Assembly: GCA_014925825.1 (NCBI GenBank)
Contig: JACGCK010000002.1
Location: 1,302,001 to 1,366,000, forward strand
Origin: Pholiota molesta
Taxonomy: Eukaryota; Basidiomycota; Agaricomycetes; Agaricales; Strophariaceae
DNA length: 64,000 nt
Direction of reading: 5' to 3'
In this document: one piece after another, positions 12,738 through 23,332 of the stretch
Layout: each line of letters starts with the position of its first letter
Position numbering within the stretch: the stretch's first letter is position 1
Program-made: the position numbers and the translations under genes
The notes under the pieces: generated by a model
Database searches by the model: none
Seen by the model: the letters and a program-made list of their open reading frames with translations, nothing else
What the model was told of the DNA's origin: nothing

Positions 12738-13486
12738 AAAAGTATTTGCCGTGAAGACATGTAATTGGGGGCTGCGGTCTGTTTTTTTCTCTCTTTTTCT
12801 CGGAAGGACAGTTTGGTTTTGGATGGGACATTTGAGCGGGGGATAACGGACGTCGGGTGTCATCAGCTTCACCGTTGCATGCCATCTCAGTCCCTTTTCT
12901 CACCTCTTCATCTCGCTATTACGAATACTTTAACGACCCCAGCACACACTAGACCTACTTTGAATATCCCGCACGACACACCGACGACGATGGACCATCC
13001 GAACCTCTGCGATGCCGCCGCATTCGAAATACCCTGGACTCTAAAACTCTACTGTTCTTCTCTACTTGTATTTTCAGAGCTTTATATATAACCCCTACCT
13101 CTGCGTTGTAGTATACATTATATCCTCGGGCTGAAATTAGCAGTGCGCGCATTCAAACGTTGAAGACCTCAAGTCGCAGCAAATTCCGAATTCACTGTCT
13201 CAAGGTCTGCGCCGTCCGCCACCCGCGCCATGCGAGACGCGCCGCTCTTTTCGTCACTATTTATCGCGGGCATCTTGATTATCATCGATAAAATATGCTG
13301 CACATATGGAGTACAGAGGAGCGCCATCGGATTTAGCGAATTTTTTAAACACACCCCGGATCAACCTTCAGACTCAGGGTCAGCAGCTCATTCTCCGGTA
13401 TAAAATACACATGCCCTCTAACCTCTAGTAACAAGCTCTAACAAACCATCGCAGGCATCCAACCCCTCCATCCGGCGCGACTACGA
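12738..13486. other. Convergent 3' intergenic region
   Basis: Lies between the 3' ends of the plus-strand homeodomain gene and the minus-strand glycosyltransferase gene. It should hold both 3' UTRs. No gene, repeat or hairpin of note was seen. Confidence 0.4.
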
Positions 13487-15647
13487 CTACGCAGCGCGAT
13501 CCACGAACTTCTTCAAAAACGCCCGCAGCTCCTGCTTCCCGACCCCGCCCTCCTCCCACGTCTGCAATATCGCCTCCCTCACGCGCCCCGCATTCCGCCC
13601 CATCTCCGCCCCCCGCGCGCCCCGCACCTCGTCGATCACCGCCCGGATCTCGCGCGCCACCGCTTCCCGCGTGCCGGCGGGCGCACGGCCGCCGAGCCTG
13701 TGGATGGGCCGGAGCCCGAGCGCGCCGGTGCGCACCTCGACGAGCTCGACGGCGACGCCCTTCTGCTCCGCGAGCTGCGCGAAGCCGATGGGCTGGTCGG
13801 CCATGAACGGCCAGCCGATTCTGCAGGACGCGTAAGGAGTAAGGGATGTGGATTGGAGGGTTTGCTTTGGAGATGAGGGGAGGGGGGCTTACAGAGGGAT
13901 GCCGTTTGCGAGCGCTTCTGTGGTGCCGCCGTGACCGCCGTGGGTTAGGAACCAGCCGATGGACTTTTGAACGCGCGGTAAGGATTCGACAATGTATTAG
14001 GTCATATGCAGTGCTCTCCATACCTTATGAGTCAAAATATACTGCTGAGGCGCCCATTTCGTTAGCAAGCCCAAGCCCGACGCCTCGACTTTCTTATGGA
14101 GTTCATCGGATACGTTCGCAAAGACTGATGCCAGACAAAAGACCTGATACCCTCAATGAGAAAAGAAAAAAAGAGGCAGATGTAGCCCAGGAAAACTCAC
14201 GAAAGGCATTTCCTTCTCAATCAACGCGTTGATAAGTTCCTCAACATACTCTGGCTTGGTCGGCCAGAACAGCGTTCCGAGGGATATCTCAACGGAGGAA
14301 GGTAAGGACAAGTATTAAATATATAAAAAAGATGAAAGATGACTTACGAATAAAACAGATTTTTCCCCGTGTTTTTGGAGGGACTTCTCCAAGAATACTT
14401 CGACGGCGGTGTCACCCCTGCTGCTAACGGAGGTGCTGCCGTATCCGATAGGCAGCAAAGGGCCCACAGCATATGCGGGTTTGCCCCAACCAGCGAACCA
14501 AGACCGGAAGGCCTCCACTGATTCTGCATGTTCGTACGTTTCGGACGTGGCGATTATCACGCCGTCGCTTTGTTTGAAAAATCTGAAGAAAATTGAGAGG
14601 AAAGTAAGAAACGAAAGTGTGAGCACTCACACATGCGCAGCTCGTGCTAAGGGCGACAACGGAACTTTGTAAGGAAGCTAGGTGCTTCAGCGTCAATATT
14701 ATTCAGACAACATTTCAATCATTCTTGCTTACAATCTGCGGGAAGAATTCGTAATCGTACATTGGGGGAATACCAGCTATATTGATGAGTTTCCCCTGAG
14801 CCGCATGATAAATCTTGCGAGTAGGGCGTTACTAATGCCCACATTTGAAACGTAGTCATTGAGGATGGAGCGTACCTTCTCGCCAACTTCATCATCAGGT
14901 TCGCCTGTCCTTTCAACTTCGGCTTGAATTTGCGCATCTAAATCCCCAAGGCCGCCGATCTCTTGTGGGCCACAAAGGCGGATGGTCGAGGCGGCAGTAG
15001 ACGACAAAAAGGCCACGATAGGTATGGTATTTCCAGAAACCTCTCGCGTGGCGAGCAAAAGCCCTAAGGCAAAGAACTAGGAGAAACAGGGAACTTACAT
15101 ATTAAATACATTTCAATGTAGAGCTAGAACTTACATCCATAATAATTGCGGTGGGCGCTGGGGCCGGGTCAAATGTTGTTCCTGTCTTCGCGCAGGTAAT
15201 TGGCTTTTCCTGAAGGAGAGTCTGATATGCAGTGGGGTACGTGGCAATGAACCCTCCCAAGACCTTGAACATATCAGGATCCTCGCTATCGAAAGTCGCG
15301 ACAACCCTGTTAGAAGATAAAAACCAACGTCAACAATCGACTTCAGTCACAGCTTCAGCAGGAATAATCACCTAATGCGTTCACGAAGATGTGCTCGCGA
15401 CGCGTCTTGGAAATGTGTGGCTACATCCGAAAGCGCTTTATCGATCATAGTAGGGGGAAGGAGGACTGTCAAAACGATATCATCGCGTTCAAGCACCAGT
15501 CTCGTAGCCAGGACTAGCAAAGGTCTGATATGGCCTATGGTTCAGAAAGAAGATGATAATCCATTAGAGTGTTACTGCATAAAATCTGGGGACCAGAAAT
15601 CTTACCCCACGCTGGGATCGCTGCAAGGATTAAATGGGTTGTTTTGG
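13487..15647 (-). pseudogene. UDP-glycosyltransferase 1, main part, cut in exon 1 by an LTR retrotransposon
   Basis: A GT1-family UDP-glycosyltransferase, which would transfer sugar from a UDP-sugar to a small lipophilic acceptor. The stop codon is at 13487-13489 after LKKFVDRAA. In gene order it shows THLILAAIPAW, then GHIRPLLVLATRLVLERDD with the catalytic His, DGVIIATSETYEHAES in the middle, YAVGPLLPIGYGS, KWAPQQYILTHK, and the donor-binding motif GWFLTHGGHGGTTEALANG followed by PLIGWPFMADQP. Exons are short and frames join well. The first exon is broken at 15647: the ATG and first codons lie 17.9 kb away at 33544-33561, with an LTR element between. It is therefore a recent gene disruption, not an old decayed copy. 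A tandem paralog lies just beyond the insertion. Confidence 0.88.
15643..15647. repeat. Target-site duplication (TTTGG), left copy
   Basis: Five bases TTTGG directly abut the TG end of the left LTR and recur directly after the right LTR at 33544-33548. A 5-bp duplication is normal for Ty3/Gypsy integrases. Confidence 0.9.
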
Positions 15648-15838
15648 TGTAAAGCGGCGCTTTACGGGTAGTTCTTAAGCTGTACAAACTAAGCCAGAAC
15701 CAATATAATTGGTAGACTACGTGGTACAAGCAAAAGATCTACTGTCTGATTACAAATGCAAGTACTTAAATAGTGGCATCACCGAGGGTGATGCCAAACA
15801 AGATATAATATGATGCGTCACGGGGCACGCCCGTGACA
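15648..15838 (-). repeat. 3' LTR of the chromovirus (left copy, 191 bp)
   Basis: A 191-bp terminal repeat bounded by TG...CA, matching 33353-33543 at every base I compared. In element orientation it begins TGTCACGG, follows a purine-rich tract, and is the 3' LTR. It contains three hairpins: GTAAAGC/GCTTTAC (15649-15665), GGCATCACC/GGTGATGCC (15775-15795) and GTCACGGG/CCCGTGAC (15817-15837). A TATA-like ATTTAAGTA is present on the minus strand near 15765. Confidence 0.92.
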
Positions 15839-15850
15839 TACCCCCCCTTG
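15839..15850 (-). other. Polypurine tract next to the 3' LTR
   Basis: On the element strand the LTR is preceded by CAAGGGGGGGTA, a purine-rich run in the expected place for plus-strand priming. It also fixes the element's orientation independently of the ORFs. Confidence 0.75.
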
Positions 15851-15929
15851 AGATCGCTGCGCGATCTCTAACAAAATTTAACAAGAATATGGCAAGTCCA
15901 TATGATGATGATTGGTTGCAGGAGGACTG

Positions 15930-18287
15930 TTAGTCCTCCATGTGTGGTTGTGATGGTGGAGGTGGGTCGTCGTGGTCGTTCGCGTGGTTTTCGCCCCCAT
16001 CGTCCGTGTTCTCCATGACGGCGTCCTGCGTGCCATCGAGCGTTGTATCATTCGTGTTAACGAGTGAAGATGTAGTGCTAGCAACCGCGTTAGCGGTTGC
16101 ATCGTCACTGCTGCTCGTGGGCAACGCGGCAGGAGGTGGGGGCGGAGGCGGCGGTGCGATTGCGGTGTTGGTGGTAATGGCTGTTGCAGCCAGCAATCTC
16201 GCACGTAACTCCGCGACACCCGCGTCGGCGTCGTTGCGCGAGCGCCCGGATAGGTAGCGGCGATATGGTGTATCGCCTGTCAGCAGCCATCCTCGCGCGT
16301 TGAGACTAAACACCCCTCGTTGTTCCTCGGTGTCGAGGATTATATGCATACGGAGGATCTCGTCCTCCGTTGGGTGCCTCCAGCCATCCCATGCGGGTAT
16401 CGCAGGCGGGGCGCCATATTGGTCAAGTCGGTGCAGGCGCTCATTGTCCTGCTCATCCAGTAGTGCCCTATCGAGGGCCGATCCATGGTAGTGCTGGTCC
16501 AAGAATTGCAGCCCGTACAGATATGCGTGATCGACCCAATCGGTTGGGATGCAGTTATGAATGAGGACTTGGATGATGTCCTCAATCGTCATATTCGACG
16601 CATGGCGGTCGTCGATGACTAGGCGCTGGAACACGAACTGCGGGCCAGCTTGGGGGTGCATTGGTGCGCCTGGATTGTTGACGTTGTGCGCGGCAACAGC
16701 ATCCGTGTAACGGAAAGGCATTGCAGTCAGTGCGGCGTACAGCCGCATGAAGACTGATCGCGCGTGGGAGTTGGCGGGGGCCAGCATCCTTCCGAGGCCA
16801 TAACCGAACAGGGAGCGACGATGGATGCGGTAGGAGTGGTCCATGACCACCCCCAGGAATGGGTTGGATGAACCTGGCCGTCCATGTAGCATGATGTATT
16901 GACCCATGACGTCCTGGTTTAACGATTCACGGGGATCAGGTGTGGGCATGCCCGCACCTCGTGTGCTGTTGGATGGGTTGCTCACTATTGCTCGAGAGAA
17001 GTCGCGTGCTATGGGTGCAGGTCCCATAAAGTGTGGCCCCACATCTGGTTGGTAGCTCTGGTTGAATCCAGAATCCATGAACGCGGCCATGGTGCGATCC
17101 CATAACGCTGGGTGTATGCGCCCGATGACGGTGTGGAACTCGGTTAGGAGGCAGTAGGCCTCCATACGCACCGTGTCATCCAGACGAGCGTTGGTGGCAA
17201 TCGTCATGAGACGATCGAGCTCCTCTGGATTGCGTGGGACGCCCCTTGGAACACGCGAGTAGAGGGGGTGCCCATGAACAGGGCGGTACCCTGATTGATT
17301 CTGCATCTCGAATTGAGACGCCACAGCCGCACTCTGGCCAACATACACGATGTTGGTGCGGGCCGAGTAGTAGATCCTCTGTCTCGGCCACATCCCGAGC
17401 ATGGCGTTGTTACGCTCAATTGAGTTTGAGGGTGGTATCCTTACCACCCCAAGTCCGTCTGGAACACGTCCAGACATTTGTCGTTCGACTCGTCGTCTCT
17501 TCTCGGCGAGGGCTTTAGCCCTCAACTCCTTCTCTTCCTTCACGTCGCGATTGTGCTTTCGGCGATTCCTGAGGTCCGCCTCTGATGGCCAGTCACCGCC
17601 CTGCGCGCGAGCAATGCTTTGTGGGTCTTCGTCCCACAACTCAACAGACTCATCGCTCGAGCTTTCGTCGGAGTCGCGAGGGGGCGATGCCCGCTCGATT
17701 GTTGGGTCGTTCTCGACGGCAGGCGGGGCGGGGTAGCTGGGTGGCATCGTGACGAGTGTCACTGGTCCGAATCCCCTTGGTACGAACGGGATGTACGCAT
17801 CCGTGTCCATCTTGATGTCCTCTTCGTACGCTGAGGGTGGGTCCCTCGTTTCGTATCGCGGCTGGCGCGACGACGACGCGCGCATGTTTCGTCGCGGTTG
17901 TGAGGGTCCGGCCCTCTCTACGCGCTCGTCGTGTGGTGCTGGTGGTAGGGCATGCCCTACAGGTGGGTTGGGTGTATGGGTGTACGAGGACCCTCCGTCC
18001 TCGCTGGCTTGGAAGTCACGCCGTTTTGGGGGGCGTTGTTCTTCATCGCGGTCCTCTTCGGATGGCGCTTCTCGTTTGCGGCCCTTCCTGAGAGTCGCAT
18101 TCGCTGTGCGGAGGTGGTCCACCTCCGCTCGGGCTGCTTCCAGGCGTAGGAGGATCTCGTTGATGAGGATGGCCGTCTCATCATCGGGCTCGTCTCCTTC
18201 TAGGGACATCGAGATCCCTGCTCTGAGTAGCCGCTCATTGAGGCGCTTGGTTGCCTCGTCCTCGTCATCCTGTGGCGCTGAGTCCAC
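15930..18287 (-). CDS. Retrotransposon third ORF, unknown function (main frame)
   Basis: An open frame between pol and the 3' LTR, on the same strand as gag and pol. It ends at 15930 and is open upstream to about 18629. It begins with a polar, charged region (KRLNERLLRAGIS; DDETAILINEILLRLEAARA, helix-forming). A basic segment (KEEKELRAKALAEKRRRVER) follows, then a compact domain of about 400 residues including RMEAYCLLTEFHTVIGRIHP, CIPTDWVDHAYLYGLQFLDQ and PPAIPAWDGWRHPTEDEIL. The tail is low-complexity Pro/Thr/Asp. There is no signal peptide, membrane helix, nuclease or protease signature, so it is not an obvious envelope. The position is env-like; the content is not. I recognise the look of similar TE-linked hypothetical proteins in mushrooms but no function. 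The N-terminus is probably the separate frame at 18380-18727, joined across a one-base frame break. Confidence 0.75.
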   Translation of the reverse strand: MDSAPQDDEDEATKRLNERLLRAGISMSLEGDEPDDETAILINEILLRLEAARAEVDHLRTANATLRKGRKREAPSEEDRDEEQRPPKRRDFQASEDGGSSYTHTPNPPVGHALPPAPHDERVERAGPSQPRRNMRASSSRQPRYETRDPPSAYEEDIKMDTDAYIPFVPRGFGPVTLVTMPPSYPAPPAVENDPTIERASPPRDSDESSSDESVELWDEDPQSIARAQGGDWPSEADLRNRRKHNRDVKEEKELRAKALAEKRRRVERQMSGRVPDGLGVVRIPPSNSIERNNAMLGMWPRQRIYYSARTNIVYVGQSAAVASQFEMQNQSGYRPVHGHPLYSRVPRGVPRNPEELDRLMTIATNARLDDTVRMEAYCLLTEFHTVIGRIHPALWDRTMAAFMDSGFNQSYQPDVGPHFMGPAPIARDFSRAIVSNPSNSTRGAGMPTPDPRESLNQDVMGQYIMLHGRPGSSNPFLGVVMDHSYRIHRRSLFGYGLGRMLAPANSHARSVFMRLYAALTAMPFRYTDAVAAHNVNNPGAPMHPQAGPQFVFQRLVIDDRHASNMTIEDIIQVLIHNCIPTDWVDHAYLYGLQFLDQHYHGSALDRALLDEQDNERLHRLDQYGAPPAIPAWDGWRHPTEDEILRMHIILDTEEQRGVFSLNARGWLLTGDTPYRRYLSGRSRNDADAGVAELRARLLAATAITTNTAIAPPPPPPPPAALPTSSSDDATANAVASTTSSLVNTNDTTLDGTQDAVMENTDDGGENHANDHDDPPPPSQPHMED

Positions 18288-18379
18288 ACTCCGTGCTCTC
18301 TGTTTCCCCTTGTTCTTCCTAGGGGGCGTTCTGTTGCCATTGTCCCTAGGGTGAGGGGGTTGGTCTGATTGCGTGCGCG

Positions 18380-18727
18380 TCAGGCTCGGGCCGGGTGCGT
18401 TTCTCGTGGGTGGGGGATGGTATCCTCCATGGTTTGGTGGTGGGGGTGGTAGGATCCACCTGGTTGATTGTATGAGGGATGGGGTTGCCCCATCGTTGGT
18501 GGTGGTGGATGGGATTGTCCCATCATCGGTGGTCCAGGAGGGTAGTACCCTCCAAATGGATTTTGGTATGTGGGGGCCGTTTGCTGGAAGGGGTCGGAAA
18601 AGTGGCGCTGAGCGCCCCCGTTCCCCCCCCTACCAGATCCAGCCCCGCCTCGGATCTGCTGTCCGCGGCTCCGGCCGCGTCCGCCTCGCTGTCCACGCCC
18701 TTGCTGCCAGTCGCCGCGCTGTGCCAT
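18380..18727 (-). CDS. N-terminal part of the retrotransposon third ORF (RGG-rich)
   Basis: This frame starts MAQRGDWQQGRGQRGGRGRS and continues with Gly/Arg repeats and a Pro/Tyr/Gly segment (GGYYPPGPPMMGQ). Such RGG boxes commonly bind RNA. It overlaps the open part of the main third-ORF frame (18380-18629). One extra base in the C5 run (plus-strand G5, 18442-18446) would fuse the two frames smoothly. A single protein of about 930 residues is therefore likely; whether the break is an assembly error, a mutation or programmed slippage is open. Confidence 0.6.
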   Translation of the reverse strand: MAQRGDWQQGRGQRGGRGRSRGQQIRGGAGSGRGGNGGAQRHFSDPFQQTAPTYQNPFGGYYPPGPPMMGQSHPPPPTMGQPHPSYNQPGGSYHPHHQTMEDTIPHPRETHPARA

Positions 18728-18878
18728 AGTTGGAATGAGTGGGTAGGCGATGGGGTGTGGTGGGTGGGTTGTATAAGGAGGGATGCAGGGCCTTGTCGAT
18801 TTCGACGCGATTAAATTTTTGGAACTCCGTCCAAATCGTTCTCACGATTGCGGTCTCGTGATCGCGTGTCGGGCCGGC

Positions 18879-20537
18879 TCATGTCCGCTTAGATAGCTGC
18901 GAGGGCCGTCTAGCGCCCTGCATTTCGAGGTATCGGTCCAAGGCCTCTAGGTCCTTGCATTCGGCATGGGGTTCCCATGTAGTGTCGCCGGCACTCCATC
19001 GAATCTCATATTCGATGTGGCCATCAGTTGTCCACCGATGGCCCAGTATATCGTCTACGAACCATTCCTGATCGTCGGCGGCGCCGAAGTCATAGGGCTC
19101 TGGCTGAGCCCTGTTAGGGAATAGCGCGTCATCGGATGGGTGGTAGGGCCTCAGTAGCGAGGCATGGAATGTAGGATTAATCCTGCGTGTTTGCAGAGCT
19201 GTAGGCAATTGCAAAGTGTATGTCGATGTCTTGGGGTATGCCATCAATACACGATATGGTCCAATGTATTTCGGGCAGAGCTTCCGCGCTCTGCTCTTTG
19301 CTATTTTCAAATTCTTGGTCGATAAATATACCAAGTCTCCTGTTGCGAGGGCAAGTTCCTCGCCACGACGTTTATTTGAGTGATGTGTTTGTAGCGCGCG
19401 CGCTTCAATAATCGCGTCATGCGCCTCGGCTAGGTGCTCGAGGGCAGCCTCTGCGAAGGACCTAATACCCTTCGCGACGCCCTCGTTACTTCGAATTTCG
19501 CGGATCATGGAGGGCATGTATCCTCCATTCAGTTCGAACGGTGCATATTTCGTGGTTTCCGATATGCTCGCGTTTATCGCGAATTCGGTCATTGCCACTT
19601 TATCAACCCAGTTTTTCTGGTTTGCATGGACCAGAGTACGAAAAATTTGTCCAACGTTCTTATTGGCACGCTCAGTCTGTCCATCAGTCTGCGGATGGAA
19701 TGATGTCGACATTAATAGGCGCGTGCCTAATATCTTATGGAGCTCACGCCACCATCGCGAAGTGAACTTCGAGTCTCGATCGCTGACGATCGTGCTTGGT
19801 AGGCCGTGTAGCCTCACGATTTCTCGTAGGTATATCCATGAAAGTTCTGATGCCGTTGTGGTTGTGTTCACTGGTATTAAGTGAACCATACTTGTCATTC
19901 GGCATATAATTACCCAAAGGTAGTTAAATCCTTTGGATTCAGGGAATGGACCAATGAAGTCCATTCCTATCGAGTCCCAAGGTTTAGTTGGTACGGGCAG
20001 TGTGTGGAGCTTTCCAGCGGGTGGTCGTGTTGAGGTCTTCGACCTCTGACATGACTCGCACGTTCGACAGAACTCGCGCACGTCCTTGGCGATCTGTGGC
20101 CACCAATACCATCTCCGTATGTATTCGGATGTGCGTTGTTCACCGAAATGACCGACAACTTCGTGGGCCTGAGTGAGAACCTTGGTTATGAGTTCGCGCT
20201 CGCGTGGTACGCACGTTACGCGGTTTTCGTTATGGTTCGTGAACCATATTATCCCATCCTTTATTTCAAAGGCGGGATGTTCTGATGGCTGGTCCATGAC
20301 CAGCGAGAACAGTTTGTCGTTGGCATATGCTGCTTTTATTTTTGTGATGAACTCGTCATCATTTGGCAGCTTTGGCGCGGGCACATTATTCCTGTTGAAT
20401 AGTGCCTCTCCGAGGCTCATGTCCTCGTGGTTCGCTCCGGCAGAACTCGCGCGGGTCGCCATATCACTATCGTGATCCAAGTCATTGAGGCCCTCGGCCT
20501 CTTTCATCTCTTGCGCTTCGTGTTCGCGCTCTTCGCG
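18879..20537 (-). CDS. pol: Pol, downstream part: integrase and chromodomain
   Basis: The C-terminal half of Pol, separated from reverse transcriptase by foldback copy A. It begins at the junction (DKREEREHEAQEM). It then shows the zinc-binding H-H-C-C region (HEVVGHFGEQ...CRTCESC). The catalytic core follows: D in DSIGMDFIGPFPES, D in STIVSDRDSKF, E in FHPQTDGQTERANK. The GPY/F-type region is KYIGPYRVLMAYP. A C-terminal chromodomain (EWFVDDILGHRW...YEIRWSAGDTTWEP, about 18950-19085) may steer integration to marked chromatin, as proposed for chromoviruses. The ATG-like codons at 20582 lie inside the foldback and are not the native start. Joining base 20537 to 24189 keeps the reading frame. 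Confidence 0.92.
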   Translation of the reverse strand, partial: REEREHEAQEMKEAEGLNDLDHDSDMATRASSAGANHEDMSLGEALFNRNNVPAPKLPNDDEFITKIKAAYANDKLFSLVMDQPSEHPAFEIKDGIIWFTNHNENRVTCVPRERELITKVLTQAHEVVGHFGEQRTSEYIRRWYWWPQIAKDVREFCRTCESCQRSKTSTRPPAGKLHTLPVPTKPWDSIGMDFIGPFPESKGFNYLWVIICRMTSMVHLIPVNTTTTASELSWIYLREIVRLHGLPSTIVSDRDSKFTSRWWRELHKILGTRLLMSTSFHPQTDGQTERANKNVGQIFRTLVHANQKNWVDKVAMTEFAINASISETTKYAPFELNGGYMPSMIREIRSNEGVAKGIRSFAEAALEHLAEAHDAIIEARALQTHHSNKRRGEELALATGDLVYLSTKNLKIAKSRARKLCPKYIGPYRVLMAYPKTSTYTLQLPTALQTRRINPTFHASLLRPYHPSDDALFPNRAQPEPYDFGAADDQEWFVDDILGHRWTTDGHIEYEIRWSAGDTTWEPHAECKDLEALDRYLEMQGARRPSQLSKRT

Positions 20538-20544
20538 CTTGTCA
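20538..20544. repeat. Target-site duplication of foldback copy A (CTTGTCA)
   Basis: CTTGTCA occurs directly before foldback copy A and again directly after it at 24189-24195. The base outside (G) also matches, so 8 bp is possible. Confidence 0.8.
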
Positions 20545-20988
20545 CAGGTACCTACATGCCACGGTATCGTGTAACACATCACATTGGCTAACTACATTGT
20601 ATCATTCGTCACGGTTCCACTGGTCAACACTGGCCAGTCCTGCATTGTACCATGTAACACGGCACACTGTCCAGGGACATTGTACCGTTGGGAACAGTTC
20701 TACAGTATACTGTACACATGTTAATACCATGCGGCATCATATTTTCCGATGCAGTGGCATCCCTCTTTCGAGGTGCGGCGTCATCCAGATGTGAAAGCGG
20801 TGTCATATATATGCCTTTTAAAAATATACATCAGGCGGAAATGCTAAAAAAACTTCGGCATCATGTGAATACTATTGATATAGGATTGCAATAGGATGCC
20901 GATTTTTTTTCGGCATCCAATATCCATATAATGTCTGGTGAGCATAGGATGCCACAAAAATGTGGCGTCATGTACTGATATTGGATGT

Positions 20989-21547
20989 AGGATGCCGCAT
21001 TTTTTCGGCGTCATGCAAATGTAAATTTGATAGGATGCCACATTTTTTCGGCATCATGCAAATATAAATTTGATAGGATGCCGCATTTTTTCGGCATCAT
21101 GCAAATGTAAATTTGATAGGATGCCGCATTTTTTCGGCATCATGCAAATGTAAATTTGATAGTATGCCGCATTTTTTCAGTGTCATGCAAATATAAATTT
21201 GATAGGATGCCACATTTTTTTGGCATCATGCAAATATAAATTTGAAAGGATGCCGCATTTTTTCGGCGTCATGCAAATGTAAATTTGATAGTATGCCGCA
21301 TTTTTTCAGCGTCATGCAAATATAAATTTGATAGGATGCCACATTTTCCCAGCATCATGCAAATATAAATTTGATAGGATGCCGCTTTTTTTTCGGTGTC
21401 ATGCAAATGTAAATTTGATAGGATGCCGCATTTTTTCGGCGTCATGCAAATGTAAATTTGATAGGATGCCGCATTTTTTTGGCGTCATGCAAATGTAAAT
21501 TTGATAGGATGCCACATTCTTTCGGCATCATGCAAATATGAATTTGA
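20989..21547. repeat. Tandem array of 43-bp hairpin repeats, copy A left arm
   Basis: Thirteen consecutive units of 43 bp. Each contains a self-complementary core GATGCCG...CGGCATC around a T-run, then a spacer like CATGCAAATGTAAATTTGATA minus its last bases. Units vary at a few positions. The facing array in the right arm has different unit lengths. Confidence 0.88.
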
Positions 21548-23332
21548 TAGGATGCCGCATTTTTTCAGCATCATGCTATTGTTGTTAGACAGGCATAGGA
21601 TGCCACATTTTCCATGGTATGGGCTATGTAGAAAAGATATTGTTGCATATTTCTGTGGCATGGTGTATATATTGGTGTAGGATGCCGCATTTTTCACATG
21701 CACGGTGGATAGCGCTCATTTAGATGAAGTGCTCGTAATAATATTGTGTGGCTGTGAGCCATGTGACGAGAAAATACCATATATGGGCATGGAATGGTGG
21801 CACCTTCCTCCTCCCCCACAACATCAAAATCAATTTCCTCCGTCATTTCCCCATAAAATCTTTCAATTCTTTTTCCATAATTTTACGTTAGTGTACTACT
21901 ACATATTCTGAGCTTGGTACATTTTCAAACATTATGTAGCAATTACTACAGGACTATCTTTGCATTTGAAACTATAAATAATAGGTTATTGAAACCTTTG
22001 AGGATGTTATTTGAGAATCTGCATCGGTGAAAGAGTAGATATATGTTTAAAGTGTATATTTCAAAGGTTGGTGGAAGATCTGCTGATGTATACACACCTA
22101 AGGAAATAGAAAAGCCATATTGAATTTATTATTGATTGTTGGGCTCATATCATAGCCAATACATGTGGTAGTATCAATATAAAAGCAGACATCGAATGGT
22201 GAGTACATCCTGTATATATCCCTCAGCCATTAGAAGTGCATCCGCTCAAATATTGAGGTGTAAGAAGATGAAACATGTCAGACAAGCATAAAATGTGTAT
22301 TTGTGCCACAGATGTACGAATAAGCACCCAGAAATTCGATGCATCTGAGGTTAGAAGGTGCTGCCAAATACCTACAGAATGAGATAGGCCGGAAGAAAAT
22401 CGAGCCAGTGGTTGGAAAGACAGATTGAAAATACTATCTTGGACATCATTTTTGACATGATTACAATTGTAATACTGTTCTGGTTCATGCAATCCGATGT
22501 TTTAGGTACCATTTCAAACCTATCTTTCCAACCACTGGCTCGATTTTTTTCCGGCTATCTCATTCTGTAGGTATTTGGCAGCACCTTCTAACCTCAGATG
22601 CATCGAATTTCTGGGTGCTTATTCGTACATCTGTGGCACAAATACACATTTTATGCTTGTCTGACATGTTTCATCTTCTTACACCTCAATATTTGAGCGG
22701 ATGCACTTCTAATGGCTGAGGGATATATACAGGATGTACTCAGCATTCGATATCTGCTTTTATATTGATACTACCACATGTATTGGCTATGATATGAGCC
22801 CAACAATCAATAATAAATTCAATATGGCTTTTCTATTTCCTTAGGTGTGTATACATCAGCAGATCTTCCACCAACCTTTGAAATATACACTTTAAACATA
22901 TATCTACTCTTTCACCGATGCAGATTCTCAAATAACATCCTCAAAGGTTTCAATAACCTATTATTTATAGTTTCAAATGCAAAGATAGTCCTGTAGTAAT
23001 TGCTACATAATGTTTGAAAATGTACCAAGCTCAGAATATGTAGTAGTACACTAACGTAAAATTATGGAAAAAGAATTGAAAGATTTATGGGGAAATGACG
23101 GAGGAAATTGATTTTGATGTTGTGGGGGAGGAGGAAGGTGCCACCATTCCATGCCCATATATGGTATTTTCTCGTCACATGGCTCACAGCCACACAATAT
23201 TATTACGAGCACTTCATCTAAATGAGCGCTATCCACCGTGCATGTGAAAAATGCGGCATCCTACACCAATATATGCACCATGCCACAGAAATATGCAACA
23301 ATATCTTTTCTACATAGCCCATACCATCAAAA

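Noticed and set aside
15930..18727. Third ORF as a retroviral envelope
   Set aside because: No signal peptide, furin-like site or membrane helix could be seen, and the N-terminus is an RGG box. Only the position is env-like.
20538..20582. Start of the integrase protein at about 20582
   Set aside because: These codons belong to the end of foldback copy A. The native frame continues from reverse transcriptase across the insertion.
20989..21547. Regular 43-bp array resembling a CRISPR
   Set aside because: Spacers are not unique, units are fully tandem, there are no cas genes, and the genome is eukaryotic. It is the internal repeat array of a foldback element.
21705..21911. 68-residue frame (MDSAHLDEV...) present in the inner foldback arms, four times in the window
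   Set aside because: It is conserved only because the arms are conserved as DNA. One copy (23051-23236) is frameshifted, there is no domain or codon signal, and hairpin arms are expected to be non-coding.
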